DNA of 61,447 nt from Variovorax sp. CF313 (GCF_000282635.1 NZ_AKIW01000072.1:1-61447); one strand, 5' to 3'; counted from the first letter of the stretch, positions 16,501 through 25,923 are shown. The notes: generated by a model from the letters alone, not told the origin. Program-made: numbers and translations.

Positions 16501-17928
16501 ATGCAACGCACAGACAGCCTGGCCGCTGCCGCCGCCTACTTCGACGCGGGCGGCTTCTTCGCCGACCTCCAGCGCCGCATCGCCTTCCGCACCGAAAGCG
16601 ACACCGGCGCCGCCACGCCCGCGCTGGAGGCCTACCTGCGCGAGGAACTGGTGCCGCCGCTTGCGGCGCTGGGCTTCGCCTGCGAGGTGATCGCCAATCC
16701 GGTGCCCGGCGGCGGGCCCTTCCTCATCGCGCGCCGTATCGAGGACCCGGCCCTGCCCACGGTGATGACCTATGGCCACGGCGATGTGGTCAGCGGGCAG
16801 GACGCGCAGTGGGAAGAAGGCCTGGCGCCGTGGGCGCTCACGGTGCGCGGCGAGCGCTGGTACGGGCGCGGCACGGCCGACAACAAGGGCCAGCACAGCA
16901 TCAACCTCGGTGGCCTGGCTGCAGCGCTGGAGGCCCGCGGCGGCCGCCTGGGCTACAACGTGATCTGGCTGGTCGAGATGGGCGAGGAGGCCGCTTCGCC
17001 CGGCCTGCATGCGGTGTGCGAGCAGCAGCGCGACAAGCTGCGCGCCGACCTGTTCATCGCCAGCGACGGCCCGCGCGTGAGCGCGACGCGGCCGACGCTC
17101 TTCCTCGGTTCGCGGGGCGCGGTCAACTTCAGCCTGCGGCTGCGCGCCCGGCCGCGCGGCTACCACTCGGGCAACTGGGGCGGCGTGCTGGTCAATCCCG
17201 GCACGGTCATCAGCCATGCGGTGGCCTCGCTGGTGGATGCGCGCGGCCGCATTCTGGTCGAGGCGCTGCGCCCGCCGCCCGTGACGCAGGCGGTGCGCGA
17301 CGCGCTGGCCAGCATCGCCATCGGTGGCGGCGCGGACGATCCCGAGGTCGACGAGGGCTGGGGCGAACCCGGCCTGAGCCCGGCGGAGCGGCTGGTGGCC
17401 TGGAACACCATCGAGGTGCTGGCGCTCGGCGCGGGTTCGCCGCAGCGGCCCGTCAACGCGATTCCCTCCGAGGCCGTGGCGCACTGCCAGCTGCGCTTCG
17501 TGGTCGGCACGCCGTGGCAGGACCTGCAGAAGATCGTTCGCGCGCACCTCGATGCGCACGGCTTCGGCCAGGTCGAGGTGGAGGTCACGCTGACCGGCGC
17601 GGCGACGCGGCTCGACGTGGAGAACCCCTGGGTGGGTTGGGCGCGCAAGTCCATCGAGGAAAGCAGCGGCCGGCGGCTCGACCTGCTGCCCAACCTCGCC
17701 GGCTCGCTGCCCAACGACGTCTTCGCCGACCTGCTGGGGCTGCCGACGCTGTGGGTGCCGCATTCGTACCCGGCCTGCGCGCAGCACGCGCCCAACGAGC
17801 ACCTGCTCGCGCCGCTGGCGCGCGAGGGCCTGCAGATCATGGCCGGCCTGTACTGGGACCTGGGCGAGCCGGGCCTCGCGCCATGGGCCGCCGGCCGGCT
17901 TGCGCAATCCGCTTCCACTCTCTCCTGA
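16501..17928 (+). CDS. M20-family metallopeptidase (dipeptidase/deacylase)
   Basis: Zinc amidohydrolase of 475 residues. The dinuclear metal site is complete by eye: His93 in TYGHGDVV, Asp127 in GRGTADNKGQH, the catalytic/ligand pair Glu162-Glu163 in EMGEEAASPG, Asp in SDGP, and a C-terminal His in PNEHLL. These enzymes cut dipeptides or N-acyl amino acids. The gene is eight bases ahead of a Bug-type binding protein, so uptake and hydrolysis of the same substrate is likely. No signal peptide is visible, so it acts in the cytoplasm. Confidence 0.9.
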   Translation: MQRTDSLAAAAAYFDAGGFFADLQRRIAFRTESDTGAATPALEAYLREELVPPLAALGFACEVIANPVPGGGPFLIARRIEDPALPTVMTYGHGDVVSGQDAQWEEGLAPWALTVRGERWYGRGTADNKGQHSINLGGLAAALEARGGRLGYNVIWLVEMGEEAASPGLHAVCEQQRDKLRADLFIASDGPRVSATRPTLFLGSRGAVNFSLRLRARPRGYHSGNWGGVLVNPGTVISHAVASLVDARGRILVEALRPPPVTQAVRDALASIAIGGGADDPEVDEGWGEPGLSPAERLVAWNTIEVLALGAGSPQRPVNAIPSEAVAHCQLRFVVGTPWQDLQKIVRAHLDAHGFGQVEVEVTLTGAATRLDVENPWVGWARKSIEESSGRRLDLLPNLAGSLPNDVFADLLGLPTLWVPHSYPACAQHAPNEHLLAPLAREGLQIMAGLYWDLGEPGLAPWAAGRLAQSASTLS

Positions 17929-17936
17929 CACGCACC

Positions 17937-18926
17937 ATGGACAACGCCATCTCCCGTCGCCGCTTCGGCCTGCTGCTCTCCGCTTCCGCCTTGCTGGGCA
18001 CGCATTCGCCCGTCTTCGCCCAGGGGGCCTGGCCCGAACGCCCGATCAGGCTGGTCGTGCCCTTCCCGCCGGGCGGCGGCACCGACCTGGTCGCACGCGC
18101 CATGGGGCAGACGCTGTCGGAGCAGCTCGGCCAGCCCGTCGTGATCGACAACAAGCCCGGCGCCTCCACCATCATCGGCACCGATGCGGTCGCCAAGGCC
18201 GCGCCCGACGGCTACACGCTGCTGCTGTCGGGCTCGACCAGCTTCAGCGTGAACCCGGCCCTGCGCGCCAAGCTGCCCTATGACACGGTGCGCGACCTGG
18301 CGCCCATCGCCATCGTGGCGCGCACGCCGCTGGTGCTGGTGGTGGGCAAGGGCCAGCCCTGGCAATCGCTGCCCGAACTCATCGCGGCGGCCAAGGCCAA
18401 ACCGAAGAGCATCCGCTACGCCACCTTTGGCTCGGGCTCGGGGCCGCACCTGTCGGGCGAGCTGTTCGCGCTGGCCGCGGGCATCCAGCTGCAGGACATT
18501 CCGTACAAGGGCAGCAGCCAGAGTTCGCTGGCGGTGATCGGCGGCGAGGTCGAGATCGCCATCGATACCGTCGCAGCCGTGGCACCGCACGTGCGCGCGG
18601 GCAAGCTGCGTGCGCTGGGCATCGTGGGCGCGACGCGCTCCAGCATGCTGCCCGAGGTGCGCACGCTGGCCGAGCAGGGCCTGCCCGAAGCCACCTTCGA
18701 CGCCTGGTACGGCTTTGCCGCCCCGGCGCGCACGCCGGCGCCCGTGATCGACAAGCTCGCTCGCACGGTGGTCGCGACCATGGGCCACCCGGCGCTGCAG
18801 GCGCAGCTGCGCGCGCAGGGCATGGAGCCAGTGGCCATCGGCGCGGCCGCATTCCGCGCGCAGATGGAAGGCGAGATCTCGCGCTACCGCGCGCTCGCCC
18901 ACCGGGCGGGCATCGCGGCGGAATAA
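17937..18926 (+). CDS. Bug-type (TctC family) solute-binding protein
   Basis: Periplasmic substrate-binding protein of 329 residues. The N terminus SRRRFGLLLSASALLGTHSPVFAQG has a twin-arginine-like motif and a signal peptidase site after FAQ. Mature-domain landmarks of the Bug family are WPERPIRLVVPFPPGGGTDLVAR, VVIDNKPGASTIIG and PDGYTLL. Bug proteins bind small carboxylates and amides; many copies in betaproteobacteria are orphans with no adjacent TctAB membrane genes, as here. It follows the M20 peptidase by eight bases and probably captures that enzyme's substrate. Confidence 0.93.
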   Translation: MDNAISRRRFGLLLSASALLGTHSPVFAQGAWPERPIRLVVPFPPGGGTDLVARAMGQTLSEQLGQPVVIDNKPGASTIIGTDAVAKAAPDGYTLLLSGSTSFSVNPALRAKLPYDTVRDLAPIAIVARTPLVLVVGKGQPWQSLPELIAAAKAKPKSIRYATFGSGSGPHLSGELFALAAGIQLQDIPYKGSSQSSLAVIGGEVEIAIDTVAAVAPHVRAGKLRALGIVGATRSSMLPEVRTLAEQGLPEATFDAWYGFAAPARTPAPVIDKLARTVVATMGHPALQAQLRAQGMEPVAIGAAAFRAQMEGEISRYRALAHRAGIAAE

Positions 18927-18945
18927 GCGCTCGCGCGCCCGGCGC

Positions 18946-19752
18946 TCAGGCGCTCAGGAAGTCGCGCAGCGCGAACAGCACCGCGTCGGGCGCCTCGCTC
19001 ATCAGCGAGTGGCCCGCGTGCACCGTCACCACCTTCGCGTTGCGCGCCTTGCCCACCAGCGCCTTGGTGGCGCGCGGCGGCGTCATCTGGTCGGCGTCCC
19101 CGAGCAGGAACAGCACCGGGCACTGCACTTTCTCGATGGCGGCCTCGCCGTTCGCGTAGTCGTTGCAGGCCTTGAAGCCGATGTGGAACACGTTGGCTTC
19201 GCGGTTGCTCGCGAGCACGCGGCGCATCAGCGCGCGCGAGCTGCCGTAGAGCCAGGTGCCCGGGCCGAGCGAGGAGGGCGGCGGCGCCAGCAGCGAGTGC
19301 GAGAAGGTGTTGACCATGGCGATGGCGCGCTGCGGGTCGCTCACCGAGCTTTCGAGCAGCGCGGGCGACACCACCATCGGGTAGGCCGTGCCCACCATCG
19401 CGAGTTGCGTGATGCGCTCCGGCGCGCGCGAGGCCGCCTCCAGCGCGATCAGCGAGCCGAAACTGTGGCCGACCAGCGCGGCCTTCTGCACGCCGGCCGC
19501 GTCGAGCAGCGCGATCACGAACTGCGCCGCCTCTTCCACGCTGGCCGGCGGCGGGCCTTCGCTCTTGCAGTGGCCGGGCAGGTCGACCGCGAGCACGTTC
19601 CAGCCGTGGTTGGCGAACCAGCGGCTCTGCAGGATCCACACGCTGTGGTCGTTCAGCACGCCGTGGATGAAGACGACGGTGGGCCTGGCCGCATCGAAGG
19701 GCTTGCCGCCGGTGTAGCAGTACGCGGTGTGGCCGTTGACGGTGTAGTTCAT
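18946..19752 (-). CDS. Alpha/beta-hydrolase
   Basis: Alpha/beta-hydrolase of 268 residues with oxyanion region FIHGVLNDHSVW, nucleophile elbow GHSFGS, an acid in GDADQM and catalytic His in AGHSLMSE. It starts one base after the metY stop, so it is co-transcribed and probably coupled; a GTG three codons upstream is the alternative start. An esterase or thioesterase acting near O-acetylhomoserine metabolism is conceivable, but the substrate is not readable. Confidence 0.87.
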   Translation of the reverse strand: MNYTVNGHTAYCYTGGKPFDAARPTVVFIHGVLNDHSVWILQSRWFANHGWNVLAVDLPGHCKSEGPPPASVEEAAQFVIALLDAAGVQKAALVGHSFGSLIALEAASRAPERITQLAMVGTAYPMVVSPALLESSVSDPQRAIAMVNTFSHSLLAPPPSSLGPGTWLYGSSRALMRRVLASNREANVFHIGFKACNDYANGEAAIEKVQCPVLFLLGDADQMTPPRATKALVGKARNAKVVTVHAGHSLMSEAPDAVLFALRDFLSA

Positions 19753-19753
19753 G

Positions 19754-21064
19754 TCAGGCACCCGCCTTTTCCGCGGCCTTCAGGGCGCGCTTCAGGTCGT
19801 CGATCAGGTCGGCGGGGTCTTCCAGGCCGATCGACAGGCGGATCGTGCCCTGCGAGATGCCTGCACCGGCCAGCGCCTCGTCGGTCATGCGGAAGTGCGT
19901 GGTGCTCGCGGGGTGGATCACCAGGCTGCGGCAGTCGCCCACGTTGGCCAGGTGGCTGAAGAGCTTCAGCGCTTCGATGAAGGCCTTGCCCTGCGCGCGG
20001 CTGCCCTTGATGTCGAAGCTGAACACCGCGCCCGCGCCGCGCGCGCCATGGCGAAGCAGCTTCTGCGCGAGCACGTGGCTCGGGTGCGATTCGATCAGCG
20101 GATGTCCCACGCGCGACACGAACGGGTGGCTCGCGAGGAACTCGACCACCTTCTGCGTGTTGTCGATGTGCCGCTCCATGCGCAGGGGCAGCGTCTCGAT
20201 GCCCTGCAGGATCAGCCAGGCCGTGTGCGGGCTCATCGAGGCGCCGAAGTCGCGCAGGCCCTCGCGGCGGGCGCGCAGCAGGAAGGCGCCGACGGTGCTT
20301 TCCTCGCTGAACACCATGTTGTGGAAGCCGTCGTAGGCCTGGGTCAGCTCGGCGAATTTGCCAGACTTTTCCCAGTCGAAGCTGCCGCCGTCGACCACCA
20401 CACCGCCGATGACGGTGCCGTGGCCCGAGAGGAACTTGGTGGCCGAGTGGTAGATCAGGTCGGCGCCCCAGTCGAAGGGCTTGATGAGGTAGGGCGAGGT
20501 GAGCGTGGAGTCGACCAGCAGCGGCACGCCGGCCTCGTGCGCGATGTCGGCCACGGCCGGGATGTCGAGCACGTCCAGCCCGGGGTTGCCCACCGTCTCG
20601 CCGAAGAAGAGCTTGGTCTCGGGCCGCACCGCGGCGCGCCAGCCGTCGAGGTCGCCGGGCTTCACGAAGGTGGTCTCGATGCCGAAGCGGCGCATCGTGT
20701 AGTGCAGCAGGTTCTGCGAGCCGCCGTACAGGGCCGTGCTGGCCACGATGTGCGAGCCGGCGCCCATCAGCGTGGCCACCGACAGGTGCAGTGCCGCCTG
20801 CCCGCTGGCGGTGGCGATCGCGCCGATGCCGCCCTCGAGCGCCGACACGCGCTGCTCGAGCACCGCGTTGGTCGGGTTGCTGATGCGCGAGTACACGTGG
20901 CCCGCGCGCTCCAGGTTGAACAGGGCGGCCGCGTGGTCGCTCGACTCGAAGACGAAGGAGGTGGTCAGGTGGATCGGCACCGCCCGCGCGCCGGTCGTGG
21001 GGTCGGGCGCGGCGCCGGCGTGCAGCGCGAGGGTGTCGAAACCGGGGTCGGAATAACCGGGCAT
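19754..21064 (-). CDS. metY: O-acetylhomoserine aminocarboxypropyltransferase (sulfhydrylase)
   Basis: PLP enzyme of 436 residues of the Cys/Met metabolism family. The PLP lysine is in HSATKFLSGHGT, the phosphate-binding site in TASGQAALH and the C-terminal arginine in NVGDCRSLVIHPASTTH. Length, the opening GFDTLALHAGAAPDPTTGARAVPI and SSFVFES-type region fit O-acetylhomoserine sulfhydrylase, which makes homocysteine from O-acetylhomoserine and sulfide. An alpha/beta-hydrolase follows on the same strand with one base between. I see no SAM riboswitch in the 153-bp upstream region. Confidence 0.92.
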   Translation of the reverse strand: MPGYSDPGFDTLALHAGAAPDPTTGARAVPIHLTTSFVFESSDHAAALFNLERAGHVYSRISNPTNAVLEQRVSALEGGIGAIATASGQAALHLSVATLMGAGSHIVASTALYGGSQNLLHYTMRRFGIETTFVKPGDLDGWRAAVRPETKLFFGETVGNPGLDVLDIPAVADIAHEAGVPLLVDSTLTSPYLIKPFDWGADLIYHSATKFLSGHGTVIGGVVVDGGSFDWEKSGKFAELTQAYDGFHNMVFSEESTVGAFLLRARREGLRDFGASMSPHTAWLILQGIETLPLRMERHIDNTQKVVEFLASHPFVSRVGHPLIESHPSHVLAQKLLRHGARGAGAVFSFDIKGSRAQGKAFIEALKLFSHLANVGDCRSLVIHPASTTHFRMTDEALAGAGISQGTIRLSIGLEDPADLIDDLKRALKAAEKAGA

Positions 21065-21217
21065 GAGGGCCTTTCTGTGGCTGAGCGTTGTCTCCTGGCA
21101 ATGCCCCGTTACGTCTGCAATTCATGCGTCCGCGACATGGGCGCTCAGGTCGGCGTCGATTGTGGGCTATATTCAAATCGGCACGCCGCCGAGATAGAAG
21201 TCCGAGAGGAGCAAACG

Positions 21218-21670
21218 ATGAAAGTCAGCGACATCCTTCGCGTCAAGGGCAATACGCTCTTCACCATCACGCCAGACGACCTGCTGGCAGAAGCCGCCAA
21301 CACCATGGCGGAAAAGGACATCGGTTCGCTGGTGGTCATGGAGCATGGCGACCTGGTCGGCATGCTCACCTTTCGCGAAGTGATCGTTGCCGTCGTCAAG
21401 AACGGCGGCCAGATCGGCACCACGCTCGTGCGCAAGGCCATGGACGACGCGCCGGTCACCTGCACCCTGGAAACCGACCTCGACGAAATCCGCCGCATCA
21501 TGCTGGAGCGCCACGCGCGCTACATGCCCGTGATGGACAAGCGCATGCTGATGGGCGTGATCAGCTTCTACGACGTGGCCAAGGCCGTGGTGGACAGCCA
21601 GAACTTCGAGAACAAGATGCTCAAGGCCTACATCCGCGATTGGCCTGCGGAGGACGAGAAGGCCGGCTGA
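21218..21670 (+). CDS. Tandem CBS-domain protein
   Basis: Protein of 150 residues made almost entirely of two CBS motifs (SDILRVKGNTLFTITPDDLLAEAANTMAEKDIGSLVV and MDDAPVTCTLETDLDEIRRIMLERHARYMPV). Stand-alone CBS pairs bind adenine nucleotides and act as energy sensors on other proteins; no fused effector is present. The ATG at 21218 has a clear AGGAG site. It is divergent from metY, whose product is not an obvious partner. Target unknown. Confidence 0.92.
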   Translation: MKVSDILRVKGNTLFTITPDDLLAEAANTMAEKDIGSLVVMEHGDLVGMLTFREVIVAVVKNGGQIGTTLVRKAMDDAPVTCTLETDLDEIRRIMLERHARYMPVMDKRMLMGVISFYDVAKAVVDSQNFENKMLKAYIRDWPAEDEKAG

Positions 21671-21697
21671 CCGGCCGGCCCGCGCGGCGTCCCCCGG

Positions 21698-22786
21698 TCA
21701 GGGCAGCCGCGTGATCTCCGCGTGCAGCAGCGCGTGGAAGCCTTCGGCATCGGCCTCGCCGATCCACAGCGCATTGGGCGCGCGGCGGTTGTAGCCGCGA
21801 AAATCGACCACCGTCGCGCCGGTCGTGAACTCCCCCTTGGTCTCCACGTCCACGCTCACCTTGGCGCCCTTGAACAGCTCGGGCCGCAGCAGGTACGCGA
21901 TCACGCAGGGGTCGTACACCGGCCCCACGGCCACGCCGCGCCGGCGCACGCCGTACGCCATCATCGAATCGAAGATGTCCGCCACCACCTTGCCGGCGTT
22001 GTTGCCCATGGCGCGAAAGGGCGCGATACGCTCGGGCGTCACCAGCACACGGCGGGCCGCGTCGTGCGACATGGCAGTCACCGGCACGCCGCTGCGGAAC
22101 ACGATCGAGGCCGCCTCCGGGTCTGCATACACGTTGAAGGTGGCGGCGGGCGTGATGTTGCCGCCCACGCCCCAGGAGCCGTCCATCACCACGATCTCTG
22201 CAATGGCGGGTTTGATGTCGGGCGCCGAGTTGAGCGCGGCCGCGAAGTTGGTGAGCGGCCCCAGGCCCACGAGCGTGATGCTCTTCGGCGGCGCGGCGCG
22301 CAGCGTCTCGACGATGTACTGCACCGCGTGGGTGGGCATCAGCGGGCCGTGCGGCTCGTGCAGCGTCGGGCCTTCCATGCCGGTCTTGCCGTGCACGTCG
22401 TCGGCGAAGATGGGCTCGCGCACCAGCGGGCGCGGATAGCCGGCATAGACCGGGATGTCGGGCCGGGCGGCCCAGTCGCGCACGATGCGCGCGTTCTTCG
22501 CGGTCACGGCCAGCGGCAGGTTGCCCACGCTCACCGTCAGCGCCTTGATGTCGAGCCGGTCGGTGGCGGCCATGGCCATCAGCAGCGCGACGGCGTCGTC
22601 CTGGCCGGGGTCGGTGTCGATGATGACCTGGCGCTTGCCGCTCGCGGGCGGCAGTTGTGCAAGCGGCGTGCCGGCCAGCGCCTGCGCCAGCTCGGCGGGG
22701 CCGGGGCTCTGCGCGAAGGCCATGCCGGCAAGGCCGGCGGCGGACGCGCCGAGGAGCGCACGGCGGGACAGCAGCGGCGAGGTCAT
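21698..22786 (-). CDS. Exported nucleoside hydrolase (IunH family)
   Basis: Nucleoside N-ribohydrolase of 362 residues. The Ca2+/ribose-binding signature DTDPGQDD occupies 57-64, and the second metal-loop region is NITPAATFNVYADPEAA. Unlike most IunH proteins it begins with an export signal (SRRALLGASAAGLAGMAFAQ, Tat-like with paired arginines), so the enzyme should act in the periplasm and release nucleobase and ribose there. It lies seven bases after a Bug gene that is coupled to adenosine deaminase, forming a nucleoside-utilisation operon. Confidence 0.92.
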   Translation of the reverse strand: MTSPLLSRRALLGASAAGLAGMAFAQSPGPAELAQALAGTPLAQLPPASGKRQVIIDTDPGQDDAVALLMAMAATDRLDIKALTVSVGNLPLAVTAKNARIVRDWAARPDIPVYAGYPRPLVREPIFADDVHGKTGMEGPTLHEPHGPLMPTHAVQYIVETLRAAPPKSITLVGLGPLTNFAAALNSAPDIKPAIAEIVVMDGSWGVGGNITPAATFNVYADPEAASIVFRSGVPVTAMSHDAARRVLVTPERIAPFRAMGNNAGKVVADIFDSMMAYGVRRRGVAVGPVYDPCVIAYLLRPELFKGAKVSVDVETKGEFTTGATVVDFRGYNRRAPNALWIGEADAEGFHALLHAEITRLP

Positions 22787-22793
22787 GGCGCGC

Positions 22794-23783
22794 TCACTCC
22801 TTGATGTTGGCGGTTTGCACGATCTTCTGGTTGCGGGCGTACTCGGCCTGCACGAACTTCCCGAACGACTCGGCCGTGCTGTTGCCCGGCAGCGCGCCTT
22901 GCTCCAAGAGCTTGCTGCGCACGCCTTCTTCCTGCAGCACCGCGTTGAGCTCGCGGTTGATCTGCGCGACCACCGCCGGCGGCGTCTTCGCGGGCGCGAA
23001 GATGCCGGTCCAGCTCACCATGTCGAAGCCCTTGAGGCCGGGCATCTCGTCGAATGTGGGCACGTTGGGCAGCGCGGCCAGCCGCTTGCTGCCGGTGATG
23101 CCGAGCGCCTTCAGGCGCTTGCCGTTCACGTGCGGGATGGCGCTGGTGCTGACCAGCATCGCCAGGTCGACCTGATCGCCGATCACGTCGGTGGCGATCT
23201 GTGCGCCGCCGCGGTAGGGCACGTGCGTGACGAAGATGCCGCTGCGTTCCTTCAGCAGCTCCATGGCGAGCTGCAGCACCGTGCCCACGCCCGAGGTCGC
23301 GTAGTTGTACTTGCCGGGCTTGGCCTTCGCGAGCTTCACGAAGTCGGAGAAAGTCTGGGCCTCCAGGCCGGGCCGCGCCACCAGCACCATCGGCGCGGTG
23401 TTGAGCAGGCCCACCGGCGCCAGGTCTTTCAGCGGATCGAAGCGGAAGGCCGAGGGGTTCACCAGCTTGCCGATGGCGATGGCGCTGTCGGGCCCTGCCA
23501 CCAGCGTGTAGCCGTCGGGCGCCGCGTTCACGGCCTTGGCCACGCCGATGGCGCCACCCGCGCCGGCCACGTTTTCCACCACCACCGACTGCTTGAGCCG
23601 CTCGCCGAGGCGCTGGGCCACGAGGCGCGCGTTCACGTCCACGCTGCCACCGGCCGTGAAGGGCACGATCAGCGTGATGGGCTTGGCCGAGGGCCACGCC
23701 TGCGCGAGGGCCACGGTGGGCAGGGCGGCGCAGAGCGCGGCGGCGAGTAGCAGGCGACGGGGCGTGTTCATGGCGTGGGTCAT
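22794..23783 (-). CDS. Bug-type (TctC family) solute-binding protein, nucleoside operon
   Basis: Periplasmic binding protein of 329 residues with a Sec signal (RRLLLAAALCAALPTVALAQA) and Bug landmarks ITLIVPFTAGGSVDVNAR, VVVENVAGAGGAIG and PDGYTLV. Its start codon overlaps the adenosine deaminase stop by four bases (ATGA). Bug proteins are not known to me as nucleoside or nucleobase receptors, so its position between a deaminase and an exported nucleoside hydrolase is informative: the ligand may be a purine base, nucleoside or a breakdown product. No membrane transporter genes accompany it. Confidence 0.92.
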   Translation of the reverse strand: MTHAMNTPRRLLLAAALCAALPTVALAQAWPSAKPITLIVPFTAGGSVDVNARLVAQRLGERLKQSVVVENVAGAGGAIGVAKAVNAAPDGYTLVAGPDSAIAIGKLVNPSAFRFDPLKDLAPVGLLNTAPMVLVARPGLEAQTFSDFVKLAKAKPGKYNYATSGVGTVLQLAMELLKERSGIFVTHVPYRGGAQIATDVIGDQVDLAMLVSTSAIPHVNGKRLKALGITGSKRLAALPNVPTFDEMPGLKGFDMVSWTGIFAPAKTPPAVVAQINRELNAVLQEEGVRSKLLEQGALPGNSTAESFGKFVQAEYARNQKIVQTANIKE

Positions 23784-24871
23784 CCGTGGGAGGAGGGAGT
23801 GGGTTCTGTGTCGAGGCGGGCGCGCAGCGAATCGAATTCATCGCTCCACTGCGTGCGCCATGCGCGGCGCTGCGTGCCGTCGATCCACGCGCCGTCGAGG
23901 CCGTTGTGCATGAAGCAGCGCAGATCGTCCAGGCCGAAGCCGAAGTCGCGCACCATCATCAGCCAGGCCTGCGTGGGCGTGACCTTGTGCAGCGTCGGGT
24001 CGTCGGTGTTGGGGTGGATGCGCAGGCCCAGGCCGGGCATGCGGCGGATCGGATGGTCCAGCGCCCAGCGCTCGGGCGCCAGCGTGCGCAGGTAGTACGA
24101 GTTGGTGGGCACCACGGTGAAGGTCACGCCGCGCTCGGCGCACCGGCGCGCGAAATCGGGCTGGTCGACCACCGTGTAGCCGTGGTCGATACGGTCGACC
24201 TGCAGCACGTCGAGCGCGGTGCGCACGTTGGTCCAGGGCATGCCGAACTCGCCCGCGTGCGCGGTGGTCTTGAGGCCGGCCTTCTTCGCATTGGCATAGG
24301 CCTGCGTGAAGAGCTCCGGCGGGCGGTCGACCTCGCGGTAGTCGATGCCGATGCCGATCACCTCCTCGCAGCGGTGCACCTTGACCCATTCGACCATCTC
24401 CACGGCGGCCTCGGGGCTGGCTTCGCGGTCGATGGCTGCGATGAGGCGGCCGACGATGCCGAACTCCTGCTGCGCATCGTGGATGGCGCGAACGATGGCG
24501 CCTTGTGCGTGCGGATAGGCAATGCCCGAGCCGTGCACCGTGCCGGTCGGGTTCCAGAAGAACTCGGCGTAGCGCACGTTGTGGGCGGCCGCGTCCTGCA
24601 GGTATTCGAGCGTGAGCTGGTAGAGGTCGCCGGCGCTGCGCACCAGCTGGGCGTCGAGCGCGCGCAGCACGCGCAGCACGCCGACCGGTTTTTCGCCGCG
24701 CGTGTAGAAGCCCTCGATCTCGTCGGCCGCCAGCGGCGAGCCCGCGCGCTGGTTGAGCTGCTTGAAGGTTTCGTGGCGCACCGTGCCGAACAGGTGGCAA
24801 TGCAGCTCGGCCTTGGGGATGGCGCGGAGCATCGATTCCAGCGTGAGCAGGGCAGGGGTGGGGCTGGTCAT
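23780..24871 (-). CDS. Adenosine deaminase family protein
   Basis: Metal-dependent amidohydrolase of 363 residues of the adenosine/adenine deaminase family. Zn ligands are His24 and His26 (AELHCHL), His in TAHAGE and Asp in NTDDP, with catalytic Glu in HAGE and His in RIDHGY. It converts adenosine (or a related aminopurine) to inosine and ammonia. It leads an operon with a Bug receptor and nucleoside hydrolase and is divergent from a LysR gene. Adenine deaminase activity cannot be excluded by sequence inspection. Confidence 0.9.
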   Translation of the reverse strand: MTSPTPALLTLESMLRAIPKAELHCHLFGTVRHETFKQLNQRAGSPLAADEIEGFYTRGEKPVGVLRVLRALDAQLVRSAGDLYQLTLEYLQDAAAHNVRYAEFFWNPTGTVHGSGIAYPHAQGAIVRAIHDAQQEFGIVGRLIAAIDREASPEAAVEMVEWVKVHRCEEVIGIGIDYREVDRPPELFTQAYANAKKAGLKTTAHAGEFGMPWTNVRTALDVLQVDRIDHGYTVVDQPDFARRCAERGVTFTVVPTNSYYLRTLAPERWALDHPIRRMPGLGLRIHPNTDDPTLHKVTPTQAWLMMVRDFGFGLDDLRCFMHNGLDGAWIDGTQRRAWRTQWSDEFDSLRARLDTEPTPSSHG

Positions 24872-24925
24872 GCGGGCCAGTCTAGTAATGGAGGTCTCAT
24901 AAGGAAAATTTTGAATTTCTATAAT

Positions 24926-24942
24926 TTGATTCGCTGAATCAA
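24926..24942. promoter_or_regulatory. Candidate LysR operator, nucleoside operon
   Basis: TTGATTC-GCT-GAATCAA is a perfect 7-3-7 inverted repeat in an AT-rich spacer (24872-24957) between the deaminase operon and its divergent LysR gene. It sits 15 bp upstream of the LysR ATG, suggesting autoregulation. Confidence 0.7.
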
Positions 24943-24957
24943 TAACCGGAAGTGCCC

Positions 24958-25923
24958 ATGGCCGCCTTGCCCCTGCGTGCGCTCACGCTGCGCCAGCTGC
25001 AGTTCTTCTCGGTGCTGGTGGAAGAAGGTCAGTTCGGCCGCGCGGCCCGCAGGCTGGCCATCACGCAGCCGGCTTTGAGCAATGCCATCAAGCAGATGGA
25101 AAAGCTGCTCGGCGCCGAACTGCTGTCGCGTTCCACCCACCGGCTCGAACTCACGCCCGTGGGCGCCGAAGTGCTGGCGCGCACCGACTTTCTCGTCAAC
25201 ACCTTCGAGGTGGCGCTGCGCGACATCGAGAGCACAGTGCAGCGCGGCCGCGCCTTCGTGCGCATCGGCGTGATTCCCTCGGCCAGCGCGCGCGTGGCGG
25301 CGGCGGCCAGCGAATTCCTCAAGAGTGGCGGCGAGCGCGAGGTGGAACTGGCCTGGCGCGACGCGCCGTCGAACGCGCTGCTGGCCGAACTGCGCAGCGG
25401 CCAGATCGACATGGCGGTGGCCGCGATCACCGAGCCGCCGGGCGGCTTGACCTGCATCGACCTGTTCCGTGACCCGCTGGTGCTGGTGGTGCGGCGCGAC
25501 CACGCACTGGCCGCGGCCGGCGGCGCGAACTGGGAGGCCATCGGCAGCGAGCGGCTGGTGCTGTTCGAGAGCGGCAGCATGCCGGCGCTGGGCAACCCGG
25601 CGCGCGCGCAGTTCGCGCAGGGTGCGCAGCCGTACCGGGTGAGCTATTCCGAGACGCTCTATGCGCTGGTGCGCAGCGGACAGGCGCTGGGGCTGATGCC
25701 GCGTCTGTACACCTCGTCGCTGCGCGACCCCGAACTGGCCGTGGTGCCGCTGCTGAAGCCGCGCATCGAGCGCCGCGTGGTGCTGGCCTACCTGCCGGGG
25801 CCGATGCGCAACGTGGTGGCGCAGGAACTCATTGCCTTCCTGCGCGAGCGCCTGCCGCAGGCCGGCGAGGCGACGGTGCGGCGCGTGAGCGGCAAGGGCG
25901 CGCGGGCGCGGCGCCAACCGTAG
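24958..25923 (+). CDS. LysR-family regulator (nucleoside operon)
   Basis: LysR-type regulator of 321 residues. The HTH region is LTLRQLQFFSVLVEEGQFGRAARRLAITQPALSNAIKQMEKLLGAELL (about 9-56), followed by an effector domain. The ATG at 24958 has GGAAG six bases upstream; a GTG at 24952 is less likely. It is divergent from the deaminase-Bug-nucleoside hydrolase operon and probably controls it, with a purine or nucleoside derivative as inducer (inference). Confidence 0.92.
   Translation: MAALPLRALTLRQLQFFSVLVEEGQFGRAARRLAITQPALSNAIKQMEKLLGAELLSRSTHRLELTPVGAEVLARTDFLVNTFEVALRDIESTVQRGRAFVRIGVIPSASARVAAAASEFLKSGGEREVELAWRDAPSNALLAELRSGQIDMAVAAITEPPGGLTCIDLFRDPLVLVVRRDHALAAAGGANWEAIGSERLVLFESGSMPALGNPARAQFAQGAQPYRVSYSETLYALVRSGQALGLMPRLYTSSLRDPELAVVPLLKPRIERRVVLAYLPGPMRNVVAQELIAFLRERLPQAGEATVRRVSGKGARARRQP

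Noticed and set aside
21065..21217. SAM riboswitch upstream of metY
   Set aside because: No recognisable helices or conserved core in the 153-bp spacer.
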